Source of the DNA: Geobacillus icigianus
GTDB taxonomy: Bacteria > Bacillota > Bacilli > Bacillales > Anoxybacillaceae
Direction: 5' to 3'
Length of the DNA stretch: 8,292 bases
NCBI RefSeq assembly: GCF_000750005.1
Contig: NZ_JPYA01000070.1
Span: forward strand, 1 to 8,292
Shown here piece by piece: positions 1 through 6,367 of this stretch. Position numbers and translations under genes: made by a program. Positions within the stretch are counted from its first letter, which is position 1. Each line of letters begins with the position of its first letter. The notes below the pieces were generated by a model, which was not told where the DNA came from, searched no databases, and saw only the letters and a list, made by a program, of their open reading frames with translations.

Positions 1-333
1 GTACGCTAGCTGTCCGTTCGTGTGTGCCGTTTCCCGCGTGGCGGCGGCAGCCGACACCGAGGCGAAATAGGCGCCGATAATGCCGGTACCGACAGCAATC
101 AGCACGATGGCCGCCAGTTTCCCAGCAACGGTTTCCGGAACGATATCGCCATAGCCGATCGTCGCTGCTGTCACGATCGCCCACCATACACCGTCAAACA
201 TCGTGCGGAACGTTTGCGGTTCGATGAGAGGCATGAACGCTCCAAACACGATGATCGTGGCGCTGGCCGTGACTAGCAACCGAAGGGCGGTTGACATTCG
301 CCAATAGGAAACAAGCCAACTCCTTACCTTCAT
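1..333 (-). CDS. Two-TM potassium channel, YugO-like (C-terminal part outside the window)
   Basis: The visible 111 residues form the pore module of a K+ channel of the two-transmembrane type. The first membrane helix is at about 17-38. A pore helix (FDGVWWAIVTAA, 46-57) leads into the selectivity filter TIGYGD at 58-63, and the second helix is at about 72-96. The spacing and the flanking words IEP, FDGVWWA and YFAS resemble Bacillus subtilis YugO, from memory. In that family a cytoplasmic RCK/TrkA-N gating domain follows, which would lie beyond the left edge. Two in-frame ATGs exist, at 339 and 333. I chose 333 because the ribosome binding site AGTGAGGG abuts the first ATG directly but sits about six bases from the second. 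It diverges from sspH. I saw no convincing promoter for it. K+ channel identity is secure; physiological role is inference. Confidence 0.93.
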   Translation of the reverse strand, partial: MKVRSWLVSYWRMSTALRLLVTASATIIVFGAFMPLIEPQTFRTMFDGVWWAIVTAATIGYGDIVPETVAGKLAAIVLIAVGTGIIGAYFASVSAAAATRETAHTNGQLAY

Positions 334-379
334 GTTCATCCCTCACTTCAGTGATTTCTTCTTTAGTGTGGACGGTTTT

Positions 380-410
380 GGCATAACCATTCCTGTTTCT
401 TCCCATACTA
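380..410 (+). promoter_or_regulatory. Probable sigma-G (forespore) promoter of sspH
   Basis: GCATA at 381-385 and CATACTA at 404-410 are separated by 18 bases. Both boxes and the spacer fit the sigma-G consensus known from Bacillus subtilis (GHATR, 17-18 bases, CATNHTA). The predicted transcription start is about 417, just ahead of the ribosome binding site at 430-436. Forespore expression is what is expected for a small acid-soluble spore protein. Sigma-F recognises similar elements and cannot be excluded. Confidence 0.75.
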
Positions 411-446
411 GGAAATGAACGATCCATGGAAAGGGGACCATCGGTT

Positions 447-644
447 ATGGACATGAACCGTGTGAAACAAATCGTTTCATCACCGGCGGATATTCCCGTT
501 TACTACAACGGGGTGTCGGTCTGGATTGACGGGTATAACGAGGAAACGCAGATGGTGACCGTTCATTTGCGAGACGGTCGCCTTCATGAACGCCGGGATG
601 TGCCAGCGGCCGAGCTGGAAGAAAAGGAAACAGCAGTCGACTGA
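447..644 (+). CDS. sspH: Small acid-soluble spore protein, class H
   Basis: This 65-residue protein belongs to the SspH family of minor spore proteins, made in the forespore and packaged in the spore core; their individual roles are poorly defined. The family hallmarks are visible: an N-terminal NRVKQI helix, a central beta-rich stretch with VYYNGVSVWIDGY, and a second half built on VTVHLRDGR ending in an acidic AELEEKE. Length agrees with the family's usual 58-66 residues. An in-frame ATG at 426 is rejected because it precedes the ribosome binding site AAAGGGG (430-436). From there the ATG at 447 is ten bases away, and another at 453 is less likely. The gene is monocistronic, with a sigma-G-type promoter in front and a strong terminator 17 bases after the stop. 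Confidence 0.9.
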   Translation: MDMNRVKQIVSSPADIPVYYNGVSVWIDGYNEETQMVTVHLRDGRLHERRDVPAAELEEKETAVD

Positions 645-661
645 GCAAATGGACGGCAAGC

Positions 662-715
662 GTCATCGCGGCGGCTTTCTTTTCGGGGCGCCGCCGCGAT
701 GACTTCGTTTTCCTT
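662..715 (+). terminator. Rho-independent terminator of sspH
   Basis: A perfect 14-bp inverted repeat (GTCATCGCGGCGGC at 662-675, its complement at 690-703) encloses a 14-base loop and is followed by TTCGTTTTCCTT. It starts 17 bases after the sspH stop codon. The T-tract is interrupted but the stem is very GC-rich. Confidence 0.88.
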
Positions 716-758
716 CTCATCGAAACAACGCGGAGCGTAACAGCGGTTTTCCGTCTCG

Positions 759-799
759 AATCCGCCCTCGCATGACAAGAGGGTGGATTTTTGTGTTTT
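759..799 (+). terminator. Second stem-loop with T-tract downstream of sspH
   Basis: AATCCGCCCTC (759-769) pairs with GAGGGTGGATT (779-789) with a single G-U pair, around a 9-base loop, and the stem runs into TTTGTGTTTT (790-799). This has the form of an intrinsic terminator reading rightward. It could be a back-up for the sspH terminator, or the remnant terminator of a lost gene. It directly abuts the repeat array. Confidence 0.55.
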
Positions 800-1016
800 C
801 TGTGAAAATTGCTGCACTAGCGCGTAATTTTTATCCACGGGTCGAGGGCAGGCCACGCTGCCCATGGATCTTTCTGTGAAAATGCCGGCCTGACGCGGAT
901 TTTTATGCCTAGGTGGAGGGTAGATCGCTGTCCATGGAAACTTTCCGTGAAAATGCAGGACCGGCGCGAGGTTTTCATCCCCGGGTGGAGGGCGGATCGC
1001 TTGCCTATGGAACGTT
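799..1016 (+). repeat. Tandem array of three 71-74-base structured repeats
   Basis: Three diverged head-to-tail copies lie at 799-872, 873-943 and 944-1016. Each reads: TCYGTGAAAAT, a variable GC-rich stretch, a T-rich block ending TTTTATCC or similar, then GGTGGAGGG (GGTCGAGGG in the first copy), a short hairpin, and CCATGGA (CTATGGA in the third) ending in TT. The hairpin arms change in concert: GGGCAG/CTGCCC (846-863), GGGTAG/CTGTCC (918-933) and GGGCGG/TTGCCT (990-1006), the exceptions to Watson-Crick pairing being G-U pairs on this strand. A weaker outer pairing joins the AAAAT and ATTTT blocks. Two more copies in the opposite orientation lie near 7522-7596 and 7717-7791. Function unknown; an interspersed, possibly transcribed, intergenic element is my inference. 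Confidence 0.8.
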
Positions 1017-1104
1017 TCCTTGATTCCCGGACGATTGAATCCTAACGGCAGCTTAAACCGTAATGGAAATCGGGCGTTGGTACATGACAAAAGGAGGAGG
1101 TGGT

Positions 1105-1203
1105 GTGATAAGCTGGAATGCAAAGAAGATCGTTTGTCAGCGAGTGGGAATGAAACGGTGCTTTTCCGTTTCCAAGGAAGGGGATTCGTATTTTGACAAA
1201 TGA
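1105..1203 (+). CDS. Possible 32-residue ORF with strong ribosome binding site
   Basis: A GTG at 1105 lies seven bases after a near-perfect AAAGGAGG (1090-1097) and opens 32 codons ending at the TGA at 1201-1203. The product (ISWNAKKIVCQRVGMKRC followed by FSVSKEGDSYFDK) is basic, has two cysteines and no membrane segment, and I do not recognise it. Its stop codon lies inside the first operator of the RND promoter. An upstream ATG at 1084 is in frame but overlaps the ribosome binding site. It could be a small protein, a broken remnant of a larger gene, or chance. No promoter for it was evident. Confidence 0.2.
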   Translation: MISWNAKKIVCQRVGMKRCFSVSKEGDSYFDK

Positions 1204-1227
1204 CTAATTGGTCAATTAGTATATAAT
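1193..1227 (+). promoter_or_regulatory. Sigma-A promoter of the RND pump
   Basis: A perfect -35 box TTGACA lies at 1193-1198. The best-spaced -10 is TAGTAT at 1217-1222 (18 bases). A perfect TATAAT at 1222-1227 is 23 bases away, too far for the same -35. Either way transcription would start around 1228-1235, inside or next to the second operator. The next gene downstream is the pump at 1288. Confidence 0.65.
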
Positions 1228-1244
1228 TTGTGACCATATAGTCA
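1201..1244 (+). promoter_or_regulatory. Operator pair overlapping the RND promoter
   Basis: Two 14-bp palindromes of the form TGAC-N6-GTCA lie at 1201-1214 (TGACTAATTGGTCA) and 1231-1244 (TGACCATATAGTCA). The reverse complement of the first matches the second at 12 of 14 positions. They are 30 bases apart, about three helical turns, and bracket the -10 region. The first is nested in the larger palindrome ACTAATTGGTCAATTAGT (1203-1220). Placement between -35 and -10 and at the transcription start implies repression. TetR- or MarR-type regulators use sites of this shape, but which protein binds here is inference, as no regulator gene is present nearby. Confidence 0.75.
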
Positions 1245-1258
1245 AGAGGTGTGAAGTG

Positions 1259-1291
1259 ATGAGGATGGACGTAAGGAGGAGAAACGGGTGA
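1259..1291 (+). other. Ten-codon leader ORF overlapping the pump start
   Basis: An ATG at 1259, preceded by AGAGGTG (1245-1251), opens MRMDVRRRNG and stops at the TGA at 1289-1291, which overlaps the pump's GTG start as GTGA. The pump's own ribosome binding site lies inside this frame. Such an overlap is typical of translationally coupled operon genes. It may be a leader peptide, the scar of a deleted upstream regulator, or coincidence. Confidence 0.3.
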
Positions 1292-4200
1292 GGAGCATCA
1301 TTCAATTTTCGCTTAACAACAAGCTCGCTGTTTGGATTTTGACACTTATTGTCGCGGTAGCTGGGCTGTATTCAGGAGTAGGTATGAAGCTTGAGACGAT
1401 CCCGAACATCAACGTGCCCTTCATTTCCGTCTCGACAGTGTATCCGGGAGCGACGCCAGAGGAAGTGGATAAGAAGGTGACGCAGCCGATTGAGCGGCAG
1501 GTGGAACATTTGGACGGCGTCACGGCGGTCCGCTCCTCTTCTTTTCAGAACGCGTCATTTGTGCAAATTGAATATGATTTTGACAAGGATATGGGAACGG
1601 CGCAAAATGAAGTGAAAGAGGCGCTCAGTCATTTACAGCTGCCTGACGGGGTGCAAGAGCCAGACGTGTCGCGGATCAGCTTTTCGGCGTTTCCTGTCAT
1701 CTCATTGAGCATTACCGACCGCCACCGCTCGCTGGCCGAACTGACGAAGATCGTCGAGCGTGAGATCGTCCCTGAGTTAGAGGGCATCGACGGCGTTGAT
1801 TCGGTGGAGGTCGCCGGACAACAAATGCAAGAAGTGAACATTCGTTTTGATGAACAGAAGTTAAAGCGGTATGGGCTGACTGAACAATCGGTCATCAATG
1901 TCATTCAAGCTTCGGCCGTTTCGCTTCCACTCGGCTTGTACACGTTTGGCGATACGGAAAAATCGGTCGTCATTGACGGTCGCATCGCAACGATCGACGA
2001 CTTAAAAGCGCTCCGCATTCCGATCGTTTCAGGGGCTGGGGCGGCGCCGTCGCCGGTGGTTGGCGCCGAAGTCGAGGGTCGCGGGCAAGGAAGCGCGGTC
2101 GACGGGCAAGCCGGGGGCCAAGGAGCTGCGGCTCCAGCGCCGGGTGCCGGTTCCGGTCCTCAAGGGCGGGATGCGCGAGGGGCGGAAAACAGCGCGGTTG
2201 GTCAAGCGGGGCGATCTGCAGCTGTTCCTTCCGTTCCGTTGAGCGAATTGGCTGAAGTGAAAGTTGTTGCCAAAGCCGAATCGATTTCGCGGACAAACGG
2301 CAAGCCATCGATCGGCGTGCAAGTGGTCAAGGCGCAAGACGCCAATACGGTGACGGTCGTCAACGCTGTCAAGGAAAAGAGCAAAGATCTTGAGAAACGC
2401 TTTGACGGCTTGCGCATCATCACGGTGTTTGACCAAGGCAAGCCGATTGAAGATTCGGTGAACACGATGGTGGACAAAGCGGTGTTTGGTGCGCTGTTTG
2501 CGGTCGTTGTCATCTTCCTGTTTTTGCGCAACATCCGCACGACATTGATTTCGGTCGTATCGATTCCGCTGTCGTTGCTGATGGCGATTTTGTTGCTGCG
2601 GGAGATGGATATTACTCTCAATCTGATGACGCTCGGCGCCATGACGGTGGCGATCGGCCGCGTGATTGACGATTCGATCGTCGTGGTGGAAAACATTTAC
2701 CGACGCATGACGCTGCCCGGCGAATCGCTTAGCGGGAAAGAATTGATCGCTTCGGCCACGAAAGAAATGTTTATCCCGATCGCGTCATCGACGATTGTGA
2801 CGGTTGCTGTCTTTTTGCCGCTCGGATTGGTCAAAGGAATGGTTGGTGAATTGTTTTTGCCGTTTGCCCTGACGATTGTGTTCGCCTTGCTTTCTTCGCT
2901 GCTTGTCGCCGTCACCGTTGTTCCGGCGCTCGCCCACTCGCTGTTTAGCAAGGGAGTTGCTGCGAAGGACGTTCGTGTGCGGGAGCGGAAACAGACGTTA
3001 GCGTTCTGGTACAAACGGGTGCTTCGCTGGTCGCTCGATCATAAGTTCATTGTCAGCGGCCCGGCGGTGTTGCTTTTGATTTCCAGTTTATTCCTTGTTC
3101 CGCGTGTCGGCGTCAGCTTCTTGCCGTCTGACGAGCAAAAGATGATTGTCGTCACGTACAGCCCCGCCCCAGGACAAACGGTCGATGAAGTGGAGCGCAT
3201 CGCCAAAGAGGTAGAATCGTTTTTTGAACAGCGCCAAGGGGTCAAAAACATTCAGCTTTCTGTCGGCGGGGGCAATCCGATGAATCCGGGGCAAGATCAC
3301 GCGGCGTTGTTTTACGTCGAGTATGACCCCGATGTGAAACGGTTTGCCGAAGAGAAAGAACAGGTGATGAAGGCGCTTGATGAGCGCAAAGACAAAGGAG
3401 AATGGCAAAGTCAAGACGCCTCGAGTTCAGGGACATCAAACGTTCTCGAGCTAAACGTGTATGGAAGCAGCATGGAAGAAATTGAACCGATCGTTCGCCA
3501 AGCGGCCGATCTGTTGCGCGGCCATGAGGAGCTGGTGAACGTGAAAACGAGCATGGCTGCCCGCTTTGAAGAGTATACGCTTGCCGCCAACCAGAACAAA
3601 CTGAGCGAACTAGGGCTGACGGCGGCACAAGTGGCTGCCGCTTTGTCCGAAAAAGGTGGACGCCAAGCGATTGCGACGGTCAAGCAAGATGGTGAAGACC
3701 TCAGCGTCTACCTTGCCGATGAAAACAAGCGGTACGCGGATATTGCCGATTTGCTGGAGAACACGATCACGTCGCCGCTTGGTATCGAAGTGCCGATCAA
3801 AGATCTCGTGACGGTGAAAAAAGGGTATACGTACAGCGAAATTGAACGGGATGACGGCCGAGTGCACGCGAGCGTGTCGGCGGAAGTAAAAACGAAGGAT
3901 GTTGCAGCGGTGTCAGCGGCCGTACAGAAAGAACTCAAGCGACTCGACTTGCCGTCGGGAGTCGATATTCAGATGGGAGGTGTGACTGAAGACATTCAAG
4001 AATCGTTTACCCAGCTTGGGTGGGCGATGCTCGCTGCTGTAGCGATCGTTTATTTTGTATTGGTTGTGACATTTGGCGGCGGATTGGCGCCGTTTGCGAT
4101 TTTGTTCTCGCTGCCGTTTACTGTCATTGGGGCCTTGCTCGCCTTGTTCGTTTCCGGTGAGACGATCAGCGTATCGGCGATGATCGGCATGTTGATGTTA

Positions 4201-4509
4201 ATTGGCATCGTGGTTACGAATGCTATCGTTTTGATTGACCGTGTCATTCGTAAAGAACGCGAAGGACTGTCGACGCGCGAGGCACTTTTGGAAGCGGCCG
4301 GTACGCGGGTGCGCCCGATTTTCATGACGGCGATTGCCACGATCGGCGCTTTGCTTCCGCTCGCAGTAGGAATGGAAGGTGGCGCATTGATTTCGAAAGG
4401 GCTCGGAGTGACCGTCATCGGCGGGTTGACGAGCTCAACGTTGCTGACGTTAATCATCGTCCCGATCGTTTATGAGACGTTGATGAAATGGCGGAAAAAA
4501 AGGGCGTAA
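1288..4509 (+). CDS. RND (HAE1/AcrB-family) efflux pump, SwrC-like
   Basis: This 1073-residue protein is a proton-driven drug or lipopeptide exporter of the RND superfamily, located in the cytoplasmic membrane. The duplicated architecture is clear: TM1 at about 13-33, a large extracytoplasmic loop, TM2-TM6 from about 398, a second half starting with TM7 at about 587, another large loop, and TM8-TM12 near the C-terminus, ending in MKWRKKRA. The proton-relay aspartates of TM4 are present (D461, D462 in GRVIDDSIVVVEN). The lysine of AcrB TM10 is replaced by threonine in VVTNAIVLID (972-984 region), as I recall for Gram-positive members. GTG start: AAGGAGGAG (1273-1281) lies six bases before it. 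Bacillus subtilis SwrC (YerP) exports surfactin; the substrate here is unknown. No membrane-fusion partner or TolC accompanies it. Residues 248-313 form a Gly/Ala/Pro-rich insert. Confidence 0.93.
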   Translation: MRSIIQFSLNNKLAVWILTLIVAVAGLYSGVGMKLETIPNINVPFISVSTVYPGATPEEVDKKVTQPIERQVEHLDGVTAVRSSSFQNASFVQIEYDFDKDMGTAQNEVKEALSHLQLPDGVQEPDVSRISFSAFPVISLSITDRHRSLAELTKIVEREIVPELEGIDGVDSVEVAGQQMQEVNIRFDEQKLKRYGLTEQSVINVIQASAVSLPLGLYTFGDTEKSVVIDGRIATIDDLKALRIPIVSGAGAAPSPVVGAEVEGRGQGSAVDGQAGGQGAAAPAPGAGSGPQGRDARGAENSAVGQAGRSAAVPSVPLSELAEVKVVAKAESISRTNGKPSIGVQVVKAQDANTVTVVNAVKEKSKDLEKRFDGLRIITVFDQGKPIEDSVNTMVDKAVFGALFAVVVIFLFLRNIRTTLISVVSIPLSLLMAILLLREMDITLNLMTLGAMTVAIGRVIDDSIVVVENIYRRMTLPGESLSGKELIASATKEMFIPIASSTIVTVAVFLPLGLVKGMVGELFLPFALTIVFALLSSLLVAVTVVPALAHSLFSKGVAAKDVRVRERKQTLAFWYKRVLRWSLDHKFIVSGPAVLLLISSLFLVPRVGVSFLPSDEQKMIVVTYSPAPGQTVDEVERIAKEVESFFEQRQGVKNIQLSVGGGNPMNPGQDHAALFYVEYDPDVKRFAEEKEQVMKALDERKDKGEWQSQDASSSGTSNVLELNVYGSSMEEIEPIVRQAADLLRGHEELVNVKTSMAARFEEYTLAANQNKLSELGLTAAQVAAALSEKGGRQAIATVKQDGEDLSVYLADENKRYADIADLLENTITSPLGIEVPIKDLVTVKKGYTYSEIERDDGRVHASVSAEVKTKDVAAVSAAVQKELKRLDLPSGVDIQMGGVTEDIQESFTQLGWAMLAAVAIVYFVLVVTFGGGLAPFAILFSLPFTVIGALLALFVSGETISVSAMIGMLMLIGIVVTNAIVLIDRVIRKEREGLSTREALLEAAGTRVRPIFMTAIATIGALLPLAVGMEGGALISKGLGVTVIGGLTSSTLLTLIIVPIVYETLMKWRKKRA

Positions 4510-4604
4510 GGAAGCGGGGAGTCGGCCGTCTGGGGACGGATGGCGCGGCAGGTGGAGGAAGTCTTTCGCCCATCGGCTGCCGCTTCGCTTCTTTGCTCTG
4601 ACGT

Positions 4605-5235
4605 CATCGGCCCGAACGCCATGCCCATATAGCGGAAAAAGTTGTACACGCCGATCGCCGTCGAGCGGTTCGCTTGAAAGACGTTCGTCAACACAGTGGT
4701 TTGCACCGGAAGCGAAAGGCCCAAAAATAAGCCGAACATGGCGATGGCAACAACGAGCAGCTCAAGCGACTGCCAGGCGGTGAGCAGGAAGAAAAAAATG
4801 GACGCTGTCGTCAAATATGCCGTCGTCAAGATGATGCGCCGCTCCGGAAAGCGCCCTTGAAGCCGCCCGTCAAGAAAACTGCCGATTACAATCATCGACG
4901 ACATGGCCAAATACACCGTTCCTTTTTTCTTGCGCCGATAATCCGTAACGGTCGGTCAAAATGCCGGGCAAAAACACAAGAAAGTTGTAAAGCGAATAAT
5001 ACTGCATAAATCCGAGCAGCACGGCGCGCCGCCCTTTTCGGTCGGTGAGCGGTCCGGAGACGATTTGCATCATCGCAAGGAAAAAGGTGAAAATCGAAAT
5101 CGTCAAGTTGATCAAAAAAGAAGAAGTCGCGAACGCGGCCCTCACTTCTGGTAAAATAGGAGTGTAAATCGTTTGGGTGAACGGGCCGAGAAACGCGGCG
5201 AGCGACACAACATATACAACGAGCTGGCGTTTCAT
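4605..5235 (-). pseudogene. MFS transporter pseudogene (central deletion, frameshift, lost C-terminus)
   Basis: Original product: a 12-helix major facilitator (probable drug exporter, about 400 residues). The start is intact, with AAAGGAG six bases before the ATG at 5235. TM1 ([20 protein letters not shown]), TM2 and motif A (GPLTDRKGRR, ending at residue 70) are normal. The reading then jumps directly to what looks like TM7 (AVLLGFMQYYSLYNFLVFLP, junction about 5015-5030), so TM3-TM6, roughly 130 residues, are missing in frame. A one-base shift in a run of six A (plus-strand 4923-4928) breaks the frame after LSAQEK; the following frame resumes with TM8-TM11 (SMIVIGSFLDGRLQGRF onward). Family similarity ends at FRYMGMAFGPM (about 4605), and the open frame continues in unrelated sequence to 4470. 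It converges on the RND gene. Confidence 0.85.
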
Positions 5236-5269
5236 GGTTTTCTCCTTTCTTTCCCTGTGCATCGTTATG

Positions 5270-5299
5270 ATTATACTCCCGCTGTTTCCGCTTTTGGAA
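5270..5299 (-). promoter_or_regulatory. Promoter of the former MFS gene
   Basis: On the minus strand a perfect TATAAT (plus-strand 5270-5275) lies 22 bases before the ribosome binding site of the MFS remnant. The -35 is weak: TTCCAA at plus-strand 5294-5299, 18 bases away. On the plus strand the same spot offers TATACT (5272-5277) as a possible -10 for the acetyltransferase, without a good -35. A palindrome GTTTCC-N6-GGAAAC (5284-5301) overlaps the -35 and could be an operator. Confidence 0.45.
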
Positions 5300-5334
5300 A
5301 CGAAATGCTTATGAAAAAAAGGTGGAGATGCAGG

Positions 5335-5835
5335 ATGGAACGATGGTTGATTCGTGATGCAACGGCGGCGGATTTGCCGCACATTGTCCGCATTTATAAC
5401 GAAACGATCCCGAGCCGGATGGTGACGGCCGATTTGGAGCCGGTGTCGGTGGAAAGCCGGAAAGCGTGGTTTGAAGCGCATGATCCTCATCATCGGCCGC
5501 TCTGGGTGGTGGAAGATGGCGGCGAGATTTGCGCCTGGCTCAGCTTCCAGTCGTTTTATGGCCGCCCGGCGTACCGCCATACGGCCGAAGTGAGCATTTA
5601 TATTGCCGAATCACACCGCTGCCAAGGGTTGGGAACGAAGCTGCTCAAGCAAGCGGTCGACAAGGCGCCGGATTTGGAGATGAAGACGCTGCTCGGCTTT
5701 ATTTTTGCCCATAATGAGCCAAGCTTGCGGTTGTTTGCCCGCTTCGGGTTTGAACGATGGGGCTATTTTCCGCGCGTTGCTGAGCTTGACGGCATCGAAC
5801 GCGATTTGGTCATCGTCGGCAAGCGGCTTGTATAG
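5335..5835 (+). CDS. ywnH: GNAT N-acetyltransferase, YwnH/phosphinothricin-acetyltransferase-like
   Basis: This 166-residue cytosolic enzyme would transfer acetyl from acetyl-CoA to an amino group. The Pat/YwnH group acts on phosphinothricin and methionine sulfoximine-like amino acids. Hallmarks are [20 protein letters not shown] at the N-terminus, TADLEPVS (31-38), [17 protein letters not shown] (74-90), the acetyl-CoA loop R95-C-Q-G-L-G100, and the C-terminal [19 protein letters not shown] (125-143). The length fits the family. ATG 5335 is chosen because AGGTGGAG (5320-5327) lies seven bases upstream. Earlier in-frame ATGs at 5305 and 5311 would put that site inside the gene. It diverges from the MFS remnant, an arrangement often seen for resistance exporters with modifying enzymes. 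The true substrate is not evident from sequence. Confidence 0.88.
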   Translation: MERWLIRDATAADLPHIVRIYNETIPSRMVTADLEPVSVESRKAWFEAHDPHHRPLWVVEDGGEICAWLSFQSFYGRPAYRHTAEVSIYIAESHRCQGLGTKLLKQAVDKAPDLEMKTLLGFIFAHNEPSLRLFARFGFERWGYFPRVAELDGIERDLVIVGKRLV

Positions 5836-5891
5836 AATCAATATAGACAGGGCAGTGATATACATGACGATGCAAAGAAAGAGGGAATGAC

Positions 5892-6146
5892 ATGAACGTG
5901 ATGCCCATTCGACTGTTTACGATTCAAGACGGAGAAGGATTTGTCGCCGATGCGTTTCAATGCCCGGTGACCGGCAATTTGATTTACAAGTCATCCGGCA
6001 CACCGTCGGTCATTGCCTACAGCGAACTGACCGATGAACAGATTGCGCGCTTGGAGCCATACGGCTTTCGTCGGCTCGAAGGGACACAAGGGCGGGCGGT
6101 GCATGAAGATGCTGCCGGCATTGAAGCGTTGCTTCCGAGGCAATGA
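5892..6146 (+). CDS. Small hypothetical protein, 84 residues
   Basis: I do not recognise this protein. The ATG at 5892 has GAAAGAGGG (5877-5885) six bases upstream, a good ribosome binding site. The product is soluble and mildly acidic, with no signal peptide, membrane helix or cysteine pair. It begins with a beta-rich stretch (IRLFTIQDGEGFVADAFQCP), then TGNLIYKSSGTPSVIAYSEL, then a helix TDEQIARLEPYGF. It starts 56 bases after the acetyltransferase stop with no clear terminator or promoter between them, so co-transcription is plausible. Codon use resembles its neighbours. Confidence 0.7.
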   Translation: MNVMPIRLFTIQDGEGFVADAFQCPVTGNLIYKSSGTPSVIAYSELTDEQIARLEPYGFRRLEGTQGRAVHEDAAGIEALLPRQ

Positions 6147-6290
6147 TTGACTTGGCTTTGTGGCGACGGGAGAAAAGGCATTTGGGTGAAAGGTGCGTTT
6201 TTGTAAAGCGGCGGAAGCTCATTGGGGGATGAATATCATCGCCCTCCAGCGCCGGGTTTTCACCAACATCAGGGAGATTCGTTTTCCAGC

Positions 6291-6332
6291 CAAAAAGGCC
6301 GACCCAAAAGGTTGCCTGCCTTCAAGATCGGC
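6291..6332 (-). terminator. Rho-independent terminator of the nuclease gene
   Basis: Read on the minus strand, GCCGATCTTGAAGG pairs with CCTTTTGGGTCGGC around a 7-base loop. It is a 14-bp stem with one T-T mismatch and three G-U pairs, followed at once by CTTTTTGG. It lies about 76 bases beyond the nuclease stop. Its 5' arm can alternatively pair with the preceding GATCGG (plus-strand 6337-6342) as GATCGG-N5-CCGATC. Between the convergent genes (6147-6407) I see no coding sequence. Confidence 0.75.
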
Positions 6333-6367
6333 ACAACCGATCGTGCGGCAGAAGCAGTCAGCACGTC

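Noticed and set aside
799..1016. CRISPR array
   Set aside because: Units are contiguous and diverged along their whole length, with no identical repeats alternating with unique spacers and no cas genes.
584..1237. Minus-strand open frame of 217 codons across the sspH end, terminators and repeat array
   Set aside because: No ribosome binding site or recognisable domain; it overlaps sspH and two stem-loops, and its repetitive content simply reflects the DNA repeats, whose unit lengths (74, 71, 73) do not preserve frame.
2029..2436. Long minus-strand frames opposite the GC-rich insert of the RND gene
   Set aside because: Shadow frames caused by high GC in the insert; no start signals and inside an intact large gene.
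4923..4930. Run of six A in the MFS gene as a programmed frameshift site
   Set aside because: The run is out of phase for a classical A-AAA-AAG -1 slip, a +1 change would be needed, and the gene has two other inactivating deletions, so plain mutation is the simpler view.
6230..6290. A further degenerate copy of the structured repeat (minus strand: GGTGAAAACCCGG, GCTGGAGGGC, AATGAGCTT)
   Set aside because: Only short blocks match, the variable part and hairpin are missing, and I cannot separate it from chance without scoring.
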